64,000 nt of DNA from an uncultured Sunxiuqinia sp. (GCF_947495665.1 NZ_CANLZV010000001.1:310001-374000), one strand, 5' to 3'; shown: positions 8,733 to 18,109, counted from the stretch's first letter. The notes: a model not told the origin generated them from the letters alone. A program made the numbers and translations.

Positions 8733-8819
8733 AACGCAATTTTGTCTTAAAACATTCAAGATCTTCAGAAACTTGATTGTTGTGAATCGCGAAGAAGCAG
8801 GCCGCTGTCATTGAGTTTG

Positions 8820-8855
8820 CAAGCCCGGCAGCCAGTCCCAATGTCTGCCGGGTTT
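8820..8855. terminator. GC-rich hairpin between genes
   Basis: CCCGGCAG and CTGCCGGG form an 8-bp stem with a loop of about 14 bases. Neither side has a long T run, so it is only a possible terminator of the minus-strand gene ending at 8944. Confidence 0.4.
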
Positions 8856-8943
8856 GTATGTAAAATCGGTGTGAAACTCAATGTTCAGTAACCACTTCTG
8901 CTATTCGTTAGCTTATTAGTGTTTTCATCGATTAAGCTTTGGA

Positions 8944-9750
8944 TTAGTGGCAACAATCATCCCCTAAATTGAGCAGCTCCACCTTCCGGAAATCAACCGG
9001 GTGGCTTTCGGCCTGCAGGGAAATAGACCCTCCTTTTAGCAGTTTGTTGCCATCGGGGGGCAGCAATTTTTGGTAGCTGGGGTCACGCTCGTCCAGCTGT
9101 GGCTGTGTGTATTGCATAACCACTTCCCCGTCAACCAGGTGTTTGATGAGCGAGTCGCCGTAAACTTCAATTTCAGCAGTTACCCATTGGTCGCCATGGT
9201 AGGTTTTGGAGCTGGAGTTGATGCAGTGATCCAACACCAGCTTACCATCCATAACCACGTTGGTTCCGGGAGTACATAAATTCATGGTTGAGCGCTCATC
9301 AGTTCCGTTGCCTCCTAAAAGCTGCACTTCAATTGATGTTGGGAAATCCTGGTCCTTTTCCATGGTTTCTGCAGGCTGTCCGTGAATCATGATTCCGCTG
9401 TTGCGGAACGCCCATCCCGGCCCGTTTGGTGCCTGTTCGCCTACAAAGCGGTACTCAATACGCATTTTGTAGTGCGAGTAATTGTGTTTGTAAAAAAGAT
9501 GGCCAAATTCTCCGTTGAAGGAGTCATAGGCATCATATCGTACTTTTAGCAAGCCGTCTTCAACTCGAAAGGTATTGTTGTAGTTTACACCCAATTCCTG
9601 GCCGGTAATTTTAATTTGCCAGTCACTCAGATCTTTCCCGTTGAACAATTGAATCCACCCCTTTTCTTTTTGAGGTTGACACGAACAAAACAGAAAGATG
9701 GCCAGCGTTGCTGATAGTAAAAATGAAGGTTTGAATTTGATGCTTTTCAT
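8944..9750 (-). CDS. DUF1080 (3-keto-disaccharide hydrolase-like) lipoprotein
   Basis: 268 residues. A lipoprotein signal peptide ends at FLFCSC. The body matches DUF1080 proteins, beginning GWIQLFNGKDLSDWQ with the later NSGIMIHG and SIEVQLLGG blocks. These lectin-like jelly-roll proteins are common in Bacteroidota and Planctomycetes, and some act on 3-keto-glycosides at the cell surface. Nearby genes do not point to a particular sugar, and the substrate is unknown. Confidence 0.8.
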   Translation of the reverse strand: MKSIKFKPSFLLSATLAIFLFCSCQPQKEKGWIQLFNGKDLSDWQIKITGQELGVNYNNTFRVEDGLLKVRYDAYDSFNGEFGHLFYKHNYSHYKMRIEYRFVGEQAPNGPGWAFRNSGIMIHGQPAETMEKDQDFPTSIEVQLLGGNGTDERSTMNLCTPGTNVVMDGKLVLDHCINSSSKTYHGDQWVTAEIEVYGDSLIKHLVDGEVVMQYTQPQLDERDPSYQKLLPPDGNKLLKGGSISLQAESHPVDFRKVELLNLGDDCCH

Positions 9751-9843
9751 TAGATTTTATTTAGTTCAAGCGTGAAAATAACAATTTTTTAATTAGTAAA
9801 CATCTTGAATTTGCTGTTGTCTCAAATTCAGCTCAAAACTAGC

Positions 9844-9874
9844 TTTAACCAAATAGTTAAATATTTTGGTTAAA
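9844..9874. promoter_or_regulatory. TetR-type operator, upstream copy
   Basis: TTTAACCAAATAGTTAAA (9844-9861) matches the perfect palindrome at 9919-9936 in 16 of 18 positions, and another half-site TTGGTTAAA follows at 9866-9874. Spacing to the second site is 75 bp. It lies between the divergent DUF1080 and TetR genes and could serve either. Confidence 0.6.
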
Positions 9875-9917
9875 AAGCTTGGATCTTAATTTTTAAGCCT
9901 TTACTTTTGACTGCATG

Positions 9918-9940
9918 ATTTAACCAATTGGTTAAATTTG
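9918..9940 (+). promoter_or_regulatory. Operator overlapping the exporter operon promoter
   Basis: ATTTAACCAATTGGTTAAAT (9918-9937) is a perfect 20-bp palindrome. It overlaps TAAATTTG (9933-9940), an exact match to the Bacteroidota -7 element, with TTTG at 9906-9909 as a possible -33 box (spacing 23, slightly long). A repressor bound here would block transcription of the TetR-exporter operon starting at 9977. Confidence 0.65.
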
Positions 9941-9976
9941 CTGATTAATTAAGTCAACTTCAAAAACAGAATAGCG

Positions 9977-10591
9977 ATGAATGCTGCAAAAGACACTACC
10001 GAAGACAAAATTTTAGAGGCGGCGACCCAGGTTTTCGTTCAAAAGGGAATGGAGGGAGCACGCATGCAGGAAATTGCCGATGCTGCCGGAATCAATAAGG
10101 CCTTGTTGCATTATTATTTTCGGAGTAAGGATAAATTATTTGATGCCATTTTTTCGAAGATTGTAAGCTTTGCTTTTCCAAAAATTGGGCAGATTTTACA
10201 GGCTGAACTTCCCTTTGTCGATAAAGTGGAACAAGCCATTGACACTTACCTGGATTTGCTGCTTAAGCATCCGTATTTACCGGGCTTTATCCTGAAGGAA
10301 GTCAATCGCGATCCGTCTGTATTTTTCAAACTTGTCATGAAACACGGCTTTAAGCTGGAGCCAATTTTTCAAGTGATGCAGGAGGCCATGGACCGGGGAG
10401 AACTGATTCGCATGAAACCGGAGCACTTGGTTGTGAATGTCGTTGGTTTGTGTGTGTTTCCCTTTGCTGCCAAGCCCGTGATCAGCTTTGTGGCATTTAA
10501 CGAAGACCCAGAAGCTACTCAGGCCTTTTTTGAGGAGCGTAGAGAGGAAGTGAAGCAATTTGTAATTCGAGCCATTCAACCCATCAATTAA
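9977..10591 (+). CDS. TetR/AcrR-family regulator of the exporter operon
   Basis: 204 residues. The N-terminal TetR DNA-binding domain contains IADAAGINKALLHYYFRSKDKLFDA (about residues 33-57), and the C-terminal part is the helical ligand domain. It is first in a seven-gene operon and is preceded by two near-identical palindromes, so autoregulation with ligand-induced release is likely. In gene order it corresponds to E. coli CecR (YbiH), which precedes ybhGFSR. Confidence 0.87.
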   Translation: MNAAKDTTEDKILEAATQVFVQKGMEGARMQEIADAAGINKALLHYYFRSKDKLFDAIFSKIVSFAFPKIGQILQAELPFVDKVEQAIDTYLDLLLKHPYLPGFILKEVNRDPSVFFKLVMKHGFKLEPIFQVMQEAMDRGELIRMKPEHLVVNVVGLCVFPFAAKPVISFVAFNEDPEATQAFFEERREEVKQFVIRAIQPIN

Positions 10592-10603
10592 AAGAGCAGA
10601 AAA

Positions 10604-11872
10604 ATGAAACGAGTGATTGAACTGATATTCATTGGGATGCTGACAGTGCAGGTGGCGTGGGGGCAGCAGCCTGTTTCGCTGGAAGATTGTCAGCAATGGG
10701 CCCGCGAATACCATCCGCTGCTGCAACAAAAGGAACTGTACGAACAAATGGGTACGCTGAAGCTGGAAAACAACGAAACCAATAAGTTGCCCCAAGTGGA
10801 TTTAAACGCGCAGGCGACTTACCAGACAGATGTAACCGAAGTGGGTATTGCACTTCCCAATGTGGCGATTCCCGGGCAGGCGAAAGATCAGTACAAAATG
10901 TACCTGGATGTGAAGCAAAGTATTTGGGATGGTGGACTGACCAAGGCCAATGCCATATTGGAACAGGCCAGAACTGCAACGAACCTGCAGGCGGTGGAAG
11001 TTGAGCTATACCAGTTAAGAGAGCAGGTGAACAGCTTGTTTTTTTCCAGTTTTCTGATTCAGCAGAACCTGGCTCTTCTGGAGCGGAAACTGGAAACCCT
11101 GACAGCGCGTGAAACCCAGATGTTCTCTGCGGTTGAGAATGGCATGCGCCTGGAGTCGGATTTGGATCAAATTCGGGCTGAACAGGTAAAGGTAAAGCAA
11201 CAACAGCTGGAACTGCAATCGCAGCGAGAAACGGTTGTGGCAGCCTTGGCCATTTTAACCGGAAAGCACCCGGATGACCTGCAGCAACTGGAAATAGAAT
11301 CGCAGCAACCAGACTTAAATCAGTTGCCTGGCCGACCAGAACTGGCTTTGTTCGAAACACAAACCAGCCTGCTGGCAGCTTCTTCTGATTTGCTTCAGAA
11401 AAAGCGTAATCCTAAACTGTTTGGGTTTGGACAGGCAGGCTATGGGCGTCCCGGACTGAACATGCTTAGCAGCGATTTCGATACTTATGCTTTAGTCGGA
11501 CTCGGAGTGAGCTGGTCGGCATTTGACTGGAAGAATACCCGCCGGGAAAAGGAGATTATTCAAATTCAGCAGGATCTGGTGACAACCCGTGAGCGGCAGT
11601 TTGAGCGAAACATCCGGATTGCGCTGGATGGCGAGTACCGGAAAATGGAGCAACTGAAAGCCTTGCTGCTCAGCGATCAGGAGCTCATTGACCTGCAGGC
11701 CCGCATTACAGCCAGTGCTGCATCGAAGCTTGAAAACGGAACCATTACCACTTCGGATTACCTGCAGGATTTGAATGCGGAGCTGGCAGCGCGGATTGCC
11801 TTGGAAACCCACAAGGCGCAACTGGAAGCGGCCAAAGTAAATTATCAGACAATCAAAGGAAATAACCCTTAA
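10604..11872 (+). CDS. TolC-family outer-membrane efflux protein
   Basis: 422 residues with a signal peptide ending near VAWGQ. It has the typical early SLEDCQQWAREYHPLLQQ and long coiled-coil helices in two repeated halves, including SDLDQIRAEQVKVKQQQLEL and the C-terminal TTSDYLQDLNAELAARIAL. It should form the outer-membrane channel for the exporter encoded downstream. E. coli ybhGFSR lacks a dedicated TolC; here it is part of the operon. Confidence 0.88.
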   Translation: MKRVIELIFIGMLTVQVAWGQQPVSLEDCQQWAREYHPLLQQKELYEQMGTLKLENNETNKLPQVDLNAQATYQTDVTEVGIALPNVAIPGQAKDQYKMYLDVKQSIWDGGLTKANAILEQARTATNLQAVEVELYQLREQVNSLFFSSFLIQQNLALLERKLETLTARETQMFSAVENGMRLESDLDQIRAEQVKVKQQQLELQSQRETVVAALAILTGKHPDDLQQLEIESQQPDLNQLPGRPELALFETQTSLLAASSDLLQKKRNPKLFGFGQAGYGRPGLNMLSSDFDTYALVGLGVSWSAFDWKNTRREKEIIQIQQDLVTTRERQFERNIRIALDGEYRKMEQLKALLLSDQELIDLQARITASAASKLENGTITTSDYLQDLNAELAARIALETHKAQLEAAKVNYQTIKGNNP

Positions 11873-11883
11873 AACAAAGAGTA

Positions 11884-12762
11884 ATGAAACGACAATACCT
11901 ATGGATTTTGGCTTTGCTTAGCCTGGTGGCATGCACAGGAAACGATGATCGCTCGGATGCTTATGGCAACTTCGAGACGGAGGAGGTGATTGTTTCTTCG
12001 GAAATTGCCGGAAAACTGATTCGTTTCGATATCGAATTGGGGGATCAGGTCACTCGGGGGCAGGTGCTGGGCCTGGTTGATACCACCCAGTTGAGTTTGC
12101 AGATTAAACAGTTGAATGCTCAGAAAAAGGCGGTTGCCAGCCAGAAGGTGAATTTACGCGCACAGGTTGAGGTACAGCAGGAGCAGATCAAAAACCTGAA
12201 GATTCAGCAAGATCGTGTTCACAAACTGTTTGCCGACCGGGCCGCCACCCAGCAGCAGGTTGATGATGTGGATGGACAGATGCAGGTTCTGGAAAAGCAA
12301 CTGCAAAGTACCAACACGCGTTTTATTTCCATCAACAGCGAGCTGGATGTGCTGGAGGCTCAGCTGGCCATTGCCGAAGATAAGTTGGCGAAGTGTGCGA
12401 TTACCAGTTTGATGGACGGTGTGGTGCTTGAAAAGTATATGGAACTGGGCGAGTTGGCTGCTCCCGGCAAGGCGGTGGTTAAACTTGGCGACCTGACAGA
12501 GCTGGACTTGCGCGTGTATGTGAGCGGGGCCCAATTGGCTGCGATACAGCTAGAGCAGCAGGTAGAGGTGCTGATCGATAAAAACAAAACTGAAAATGAG
12601 TCGCTATCCGGCAAGGTGAGTTGGATTTCGTCGGAAGCGGAGTTTACGCCTAAAATCATTCAAACCAAGGAAGAACGGGTGAAGCTGGTTTATGCCGTAA
12701 AGATCCGGGTGAAAAATGATGGCCGCCTGAAAATTGGCATGCCCGGAGAAGTTAAATTTTAG
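11884..12762 (+). CDS. HlyD/YbhG-like membrane fusion lipoprotein
   Basis: 292 residues. A lipobox (LLSLVAC, Cys17) suggests lipid anchoring. A biotinyl-lipoyl half (EIAGKLIRFDIELGDQVTRGQVLGLVDT) precedes a long coiled coil (about 75-165). The second lipoyl half and beta-barrel follow, with SLMDGVVLEKYMELGELAAPG. It would bridge the inner-membrane ABC permeases to the TolC protein. It overlaps neither neighbour and is spaced 11 bp from the TolC gene. Confidence 0.88.
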   Translation: MKRQYLWILALLSLVACTGNDDRSDAYGNFETEEVIVSSEIAGKLIRFDIELGDQVTRGQVLGLVDTTQLSLQIKQLNAQKKAVASQKVNLRAQVEVQQEQIKNLKIQQDRVHKLFADRAATQQQVDDVDGQMQVLEKQLQSTNTRFISINSELDVLEAQLAIAEDKLAKCAITSLMDGVVLEKYMELGELAAPGKAVVKLGDLTELDLRVYVSGAQLAAIQLEQQVEVLIDKNKTENESLSGKVSWISSEAEFTPKIIQTKEERVKLVYAVKIRVKNDGRLKIGMPGEVKF

Positions 12763-12813
12763 GGACAGGCTGAAAAAAAACAATCAATACGAACCACTGA
12801 AAAGGGAACAGCG

Positions 12814-13725
12814 ATGATTCGAGTAAATAACATTTCAAAGTCCTACAAAGATGTTCAGGCACTTCAGCGCATTTCGTTTGAGGTTCAGGAAGGCGAGCTT
12901 TTTGGTTTGATTGGACCGGATGGAGCGGGCAAAACGACCTTGATGCGAATCCTGATGACTTTGCTTTTGCCTGATGAAGGACAGGCTGCGATGCATGGAC
13001 TGGATGTCGTTCGTGATTACAAGGAAATCCGGCAGCTGGTAGGTTATATGCCGGGGCGTTTCTCGCTTTACCAGGATTTGTCGGTGGAGGAAAATCTGGC
13101 ATTTTTTGCTACGGTTTTCGGAACAAGCATTGAAGAAAATTACGCACTCATCAAAGATATTTATCAGCAGATTGAACCTTTCAAAAAACGACTGGCCGGG
13201 AAGCTTTCCGGAGGAATGAAGCAAAAGTTGGCTTTGTCATGCGCGTTGATTCATAAACCTAAGATTCTGGTGCTGGACGAACCAACGACGGGGGTGGATG
13301 CCGTGTCGCGTAAAGAGTTTTGGGATATGTTGAAAAAGCTGCAAACGCAAGGAATCACAATCCTGGTGTCAACACCATACATGGACGAAGCGGGCTTGTG
13401 CGATCGGGTGGCACTGATGCAGAAAGGGGAGATTTTGCGTATTGATCCACCGGAGCAAATTGTGGCAAACTATACACGTACTTTGTTGGCCGCACGTTCG
13501 ACAGAAATGCACCGCCTGATTCTTGATTTGCGCGAATGGGATTCAATTGACACGGCTTATGCCTTTGGTCAGTTTGCGCATGTTACTCCTAAAAAGGAAG
13601 GGCTGACAGCCTATGAGTTGGAACGTTACCTAAAGACTAAAAATCATCAGCAGTTGCAGGTGCACCAGATTGCGCCTGGCATTGAGGATGTGTTCATGGC
13701 CCTGATAGTTGGGAATGAAGAGTAG
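12814..13725 (+). CDS. ABC transporter ATPase (YbhF N-half-like)
   Basis: 303 residues. Walker A is GPDGAGKTT (34-42), the signature LSGGM is at 131-135 and Walker B is LVLDEP (152-157). At the Q-loop the usual Gln is replaced (GYMPGRFSLY), as in the first half of YbhF-type double ATPases. It probably pairs with the ATPase encoded next to energise the two ABC-2 permeases. Confidence 0.87.
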   Translation: MIRVNNISKSYKDVQALQRISFEVQEGELFGLIGPDGAGKTTLMRILMTLLLPDEGQAAMHGLDVVRDYKEIRQLVGYMPGRFSLYQDLSVEENLAFFATVFGTSIEENYALIKDIYQQIEPFKKRLAGKLSGGMKQKLALSCALIHKPKILVLDEPTTGVDAVSRKEFWDMLKKLQTQGITILVSTPYMDEAGLCDRVALMQKGEILRIDPPEQIVANYTRTLLAARSTEMHRLILDLREWDSIDTAYAFGQFAHVTPKKEGLTAYELERYLKTKNHQQLQVHQIAPGIEDVFMALIVGNEE

Positions 13726-13761
13726 TGAGTTTGCTTGAATGGTTTATTAAACAGAGCATTG

Positions 13762-14550
13762 ATGAAAATTGAGTCTATAAATACAAAGGTAGGGGATGCA
13801 GTAACCAGCGCCAGGGAGAAGGTGATTGAGGTTCGGAACCTGGTCAAAAAGTTCGGCAGTTTTGTGGCAAATGACCATTTGAACTTCGAGGTTTACCGAG
13901 GCGAGATCTTTGGTTTTTTGGGAGCCAACGGAGCTGGAAAAACAACAGCCATGCGCATTTTATGCGGCTTGTCCAGTCCAACCTCCGGCGAGTTGTCGGT
14001 GGGTGGTTTTGACGTGTACAGGCAAGCCGAGCAAATCAAGCGTAACATTGGCTACATGAGCCAGAAGTTTTCTTTGTACGAGGACATGACTGTTGCCGAA
14101 AACATTCGGTTTTATGCGGGGATCTATGGAATTTCGGTCAAGCAGCGAAAAGAGAAAGAACGGGTATTGTTGCAAAAGCTACAGTTGGAGGATGCCCGGG
14201 ATAAGCTTATTGCTTCGTTGCCATTGGGATGGAAGCAAAAGTTGGCCTTTTCGGTAGCTTTGCTTCACGATCCGAAGATTATTTTTCTGGATGAACCAAC
14301 CGGAGGTGTCGACCCGATTACCCGACGCCAGTTTTGGGATTTTATTTACGAAGCGGCAGCTGAAGGGAAAACCATTTTTGTAACCACCCATTACATGGAC
14401 GAAGCTGAATATTGCGACCGGGTTTCCATTATGGTGGATGGTCGGATTGCTGCGCTGGATACGCCTGAAAAATTGAAACAGCAATTCCTGTCGGAAGATA
14501 TGAACGGTGTTTTCCTGAAGTTGGCGCGTGGCGCACAAAATGGGGAGTAA
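13762..14550 (+). CDS. ABC transporter ATPase (YbhF C-half-like)
   Basis: 262 residues from the ATG at 13762; a TTG nine codons upstream is also in frame. Walker A is GANGAGKTT, the Q-loop is GYMSQKFSLY and Walker B is IIFLDEPTGGVDP. The signature is degenerate, LPLGWKQKL, as in YbhF-like proteins. In E. coli the two ATPase halves are fused in YbhF; here they are separate genes 36 bp apart. Confidence 0.87.
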   Translation: MKIESINTKVGDAVTSAREKVIEVRNLVKKFGSFVANDHLNFEVYRGEIFGFLGANGAGKTTAMRILCGLSSPTSGELSVGGFDVYRQAEQIKRNIGYMSQKFSLYEDMTVAENIRFYAGIYGISVKQRKEKERVLLQKLQLEDARDKLIASLPLGWKQKLAFSVALLHDPKIIFLDEPTGGVDPITRRQFWDFIYEAAAEGKTIFVTTHYMDEAEYCDRVSIMVDGRIAALDTPEKLKQQFLSEDMNGVFLKLARGAQNGE

Positions 14551-14642
14551 GGAAGAAATGAGCTATGAGTAGCGATTTGTGAGGCATTGATAACTCACGA
14601 CTCAATACTCACAACTCGATACACTAGATTTGAAACAATAGT
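14551..14642. other. Spacer with ACTC-rich direct repeats
   Basis: 92 bp containing repeated AACTCACGACTC, AATACTCACAACTCG-type words. This kind of low-complexity spacer occurs inside the exporter operon; no terminator or promoter is evident. Confidence 0.4.
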
Positions 14643-15749
14643 ATGAAACGTTTTTGGGGATTTGTTAAAAAGGAGTTTTTCCACATTTTTCGGGATGTGC
14701 GAACCATGATTATTCTGTTTGGAATACCGATAGCCCAGCTGATGCTGTTTGGAACGGTCATCACCAACGAAATTAAGGATGCGCATCTGGCCATTTACGA
14801 CCAGTCGAAAGATGAGGTTACGCAGGAAATTACCGCCAAGCTGCTTTCTTCGGGCTATTTCATTCTGGATCAATACCTGGAAAGTACCGAAGATGTGGAA
14901 GCTATTTTCAGAAAAGGTAAAGTGAAGGAAGTGCTGGTGTTTGAACCCAATTTCGCACAAACTCTGGAGAAGGAAGGAAAGGCCAATGTGCAGGTGATTG
15001 CCGACGCGTCCGACCCCAATATGGGGAAACTGTTGGCCAGTTATACTTCCGGAATCATCAATGATTATATCCTGAAGGAAATGGGGGAGTTGGCGCTTCC
15101 AATGCAATTGGAGCCGGAAGTACGCATGTTTTACAACGAAGGGTTGCGGTCGGTGTATATGTTTGTGCCGGGCATTATGGCCATGATTCTGATGCTGATT
15201 TCAGCCATGATGACTTCCATTTCCATCACCCGCGAAAAGGAGCTGGGAACCATGGAGATTTTGCTGGTTTCGCCTTTGCGTCCGGTGCAGATTATTTTGG
15301 GTAAAGTGGCGCCTTACCTGGCCTTATCCATCATCAATGCCCTGGTTATATTACTGATTGGTCACTGGGTGTTTGGGGTGCCCATTGCAGGTAGCTGGGT
15401 GTTGCTTATGGCCGAAAGCATTTTGTTTATTCTGATGGCGCTATGCCTGGGAATCCTTATTTCCACCGTTTCTAAAAACCAGATGGTAGCCATGTTTATT
15501 TCCATGATTGCACTGATGTTACCCACGATTTTGTTGTCGGGATTTATTTTTCCCATTGAGAATATGCCTGTGCCCCTGCAAATCATTTCGCACCTGATGC
15601 CTCCGCGCTGGTTTATTGTTATTTTGAAAAATGTGATGTTAAAAGGAACCGGCTTTCTGTATGTGTGGAAGGAGACCCTGATTTTACTGGGGATGGCCGT
15701 TGTATTTACCGCTATTGCGGTGAGGAAATTTAAAATGAGGTTGGAATAA
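14643..15749 (+). CDS. ABC-2 type permease (YbhS-like)
   Basis: 368 residues. One N-terminal membrane segment precedes a large extracytoplasmic domain (about 50-170). Five or six C-terminal membrane segments follow, starting with YMFVPGIMAMILMLISAMMTS and TREKELGTMEILLVSPLRP. This is the ABC2_membrane_3 layout of drug or lipid exporters. It forms the membrane part of the exporter with the next permease. Confidence 0.88.
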   Translation: MKRFWGFVKKEFFHIFRDVRTMIILFGIPIAQLMLFGTVITNEIKDAHLAIYDQSKDEVTQEITAKLLSSGYFILDQYLESTEDVEAIFRKGKVKEVLVFEPNFAQTLEKEGKANVQVIADASDPNMGKLLASYTSGIINDYILKEMGELALPMQLEPEVRMFYNEGLRSVYMFVPGIMAMILMLISAMMTSISITREKELGTMEILLVSPLRPVQIILGKVAPYLALSIINALVILLIGHWVFGVPIAGSWVLLMAESILFILMALCLGILISTVSKNQMVAMFISMIALMLPTILLSGFIFPIENMPVPLQIISHLMPPRWFIVILKNVMLKGTGFLYVWKETLILLGMAVVFTAIAVRKFKMRLE

Positions 15750-15856
15750 GTGATGAAAATATGGAAAGAAAAGCAGTGCAATACCATGAAAAGCGCGGCG
15801 AGGCGATTGGCTTCAAGAACATTCAAATTTTTTCAACAGACTTCAAGAATTAAGTT

Positions 15857-16975
15857 ATGAGAACTTTACGCTATATTCTTCAGAAAGAGTTCATTCAGGT
15901 TTTTCGCAATAAAACCATGCTGCCTATGATTTTTGTACTGCCGTTGGTGCAAATGCTGGTGCTTGTTTTTGCAGCTACGTACGACCTGGAAAATGTGGAT
16001 TTGTACCTGGTTAATCAAGATCAGTCGGAAGCTTCGCGTGAGTTGGTGGCAAAGTTTGAAGCGTCGCCATTTTTTCGGATTTACGATGCTTCCTTTGATG
16101 TGACGGATGCTGAAAACAGCTTCAAGAAAGAAGCTGCCGATTTTGTGCTGATCATCCCGCAGGATTTTGAGCGGGCACTGGTTCGGGAGGATGAAGCCAA
16201 GGTTGAATTGCTGATCAATGCCATTGATGGCAACAAAGCGTCGCTGATTTATTCTTACGCTCGGGGGATTTTGACAGGTTTTAACCGCGAAATTATTGCT
16301 GAATGGAAAAGCCTGCCGGAGTTTAATCCGCCCATGCAAGTCCGGGTGAAAGATACGTATTGGTTCAATCCGGAGCTGGATTACAAATGGTATATGGCGC
16401 CCGGTATTTTGGCGATTCTGGTCACCATTATCGGCATGTTTTTGTCGGGCATGAATCTGGTGCGTGAAAAGGAAATGGGAACCATTGAGCAGTTGAATGT
16501 GACGCCAATCAAAAAGTATCAGTTTATTTTGGGTAAGCTGCTGCCTTTTCTGGTAATTGCTTTGTTCGACCTGGCTTTTGGTTTGTTGATTGCCCGGCTG
16601 GTTTTTAACCTGCCTATAGTCGGAAGTCTTCCCTTGTTGTTTGGTTTTGCTGCCCTTTACCTGGTAGGCGTGTTGGGGCTGGGGCTGTTTATTTCCACCG
16701 TAACGGAAACACAGCAGCAGGTCATGTTTGTGACTTTCTTTTTTATGATGATTTTTATTTTGATGGGCGGCATTTTTACGCCAGTTGAGAGCATGCCGGA
16801 GTGGGCGCAGTGGCTCGATCGCATTAACCCGATTTATTACTTCATGCGCATTATGCGAATGGTGGTTTTAAAGGGCTCCGGCTTTTTTGATTTGTGGCAG
16901 GAATTTGTTTCGCTGCTGATTATTGGAACTTCCTTTTTGGGCTTGTCCATCTGGCGTTATCGAAAAACAAGCTAA
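15857..16975 (+). CDS. ABC-2 type permease (YbhR-like)
   Basis: 372 residues, same architecture as the preceding permease, with the loop VREKEMGTIEQLNVTPIKKY and the membrane pair LMGGIFTPVESMPEWAQWL. Last gene of the operon. A 107-bp spacer separates it from the first permease without an evident terminator. The substrate is unknown; YbhFSR in E. coli has been linked to efflux of drugs and cations. Confidence 0.88.
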   Translation: MRTLRYILQKEFIQVFRNKTMLPMIFVLPLVQMLVLVFAATYDLENVDLYLVNQDQSEASRELVAKFEASPFFRIYDASFDVTDAENSFKKEAADFVLIIPQDFERALVREDEAKVELLINAIDGNKASLIYSYARGILTGFNREIIAEWKSLPEFNPPMQVRVKDTYWFNPELDYKWYMAPGILAILVTIIGMFLSGMNLVREKEMGTIEQLNVTPIKKYQFILGKLLPFLVIALFDLAFGLLIARLVFNLPIVGSLPLLFGFAALYLVGVLGLGLFISTVTETQQQVMFVTFFFMMIFILMGGIFTPVESMPEWAQWLDRINPIYYFMRIMRMVVLKGSGFFDLWQEFVSLLIIGTSFLGLSIWRYRKTS

Positions 16976-16996
16976 AGCGGGGTGAAGTTTTACGGT

Positions 16997-17464
16997 TCAG
17001 ATTAAATCGCACACTTCAGCCTGGGCGGCAGTGATCAGATCGTTGGGATTCAGCTTCAGCTGAAGTCCGCGTTTCCCAGCGCTTACGAAAATAAAATCGT
17101 GTTGCTGGCAGCTTTCATGAATGAAGATGGGGTAGGGCTTTTTTAAGCCCAAAGGGGAGCAGCCTCCACGAATGTAGCCGGTGAGCGGAAGCAGCTCTTT
17201 TAACGCAATCATCTCTGTTTTTTTGTTGCCCGAAACCTGTGCGGCCTTTTTCAGGTTGACTTCGGCCTGCCCGGGAATAACAGCGATGAAGATGCCTGTC
17301 GCATTTCCGCGAAGGACCAGTGTTTTGAAAACCTGCTCGATGTTTTGTCCTAATTTTTGGGCTAGGGTTACCGCACTCAAATCATTTTCATCAACGGAGT
17401 AAGGCACCAGCTCATAGTCAATTTTATGGGAGTCGAGTATGCGGGCGGCATTTGTTTTCTTCAT
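16997..17464 (-). CDS. ybaK: YbaK/EbsC-family Cys-tRNA(Pro) deacylase
   Basis: 155 residues from ATG 17464 (MKKTNAARILDSHKIDYEL). It carries the family blocks VFKTLVLRG, GIFIAVIPGQAEVNLKKAA and TGYIRGGCSPLGLKK, including the conserved Lys and Gly residues of the deacylase pocket. Such proteins hydrolyse Cys mischarged on tRNA-Pro. It converges on the exporter operon with a 21-bp gap. Confidence 0.88.
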   Translation of the reverse strand: MKKTNAARILDSHKIDYELVPYSVDENDLSAVTLAQKLGQNIEQVFKTLVLRGNATGIFIAVIPGQAEVNLKKAAQVSGNKKTEMIALKELLPLTGYIRGGCSPLGLKKPYPIFIHESCQQHDFIFVSAGKRGLQLKLNPNDLITAAQAEVCDLI

Positions 17465-17524
17465 GGTATTGCGAGTCGGGATTGCCGAAGACAGTCTGTT
17501 CAATGGAAAAGAACGGAGGCTGAC

Positions 17525-18109
17525 TTAGCTAAAAACTTTAGGGGTAATCAGGTTGACAAAGCGTTCCAATTTTTCCTCGTTGTAAAAGCCATCTTTCTCT
17601 AGACCGTACTGCACAATGCCGCAAAATGAAGCCAGAAACATTTCACTAATCCAGGGAATATCTTCCCGATGGGGAGTCAGGTATTCACCGGAGTCATACC
17701 CATCTTCCAAAATCCGCGTGATGTAGGCCTGTTCGTACTCCATCATGCTTAAAAAGTATTTTTTGGAAACTCCCAGCGACGAAAAATCCTGTTTCATCAA
17801 CCGATACAGGTTGGCTCGTTTACATACCTCTTTGTGGAATTCGATGACGTAGGTTTGTATTTTATTAACCATACCTTTTTGCTCTTCAACTTTGCTTTTT
17901 ACCAGCTGGCGAAGGTTCATACGTTCCATCTTAATGACAGCCTCAAATACTTCGTCTTTGCTTTTAAAGTAGTGGTAGAGAGTGCTTTTTGCTTTTCCGC
18001 AGGAAGCAGCAATTTCATCCATCGTTGTTTTTTTCATTCCAAACTGTTGAAACAACTTTTGAGCTTCAAGTAAGATTTCCTGTTTTACTATTTCGTCTTT
18101 TTCTGTCAT
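17525..18109 (-). CDS. TetR/AcrR-family regulator
   Basis: 194 residues. The N-terminal HTH contains KTTMDEIAASCGKAKSTLYHYFKSKDEVFEAVI (about 26-58). The C-terminal ligand domain has no recognisable specificity. It lies 157 bp downstream of the VOC gene in the same orientation and could control the SDR/VOC pair or the lipid locus further right; no matching palindrome was identified. Confidence 0.82.
   Translation of the reverse strand: MTEKDEIVKQEILLEAQKLFQQFGMKKTTMDEIAASCGKAKSTLYHYFKSKDEVFEAVIKMERMNLRQLVKSKVEEQKGMVNKIQTYVIEFHKEVCKRANLYRLMKQDFSSLGVSKKYFLSMMEYEQAYITRILEDGYDSGEYLTPHREDIPWISEMFLASFCGIVQYGLEKDGFYNEEKLERFVNLITPKVFS

Noticed and set aside
10629-11360. 243-codon minus-strand open frame
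   Set aside because: Shadow of the TolC gene; proline/alanine-rich translation without any recognisable fold.
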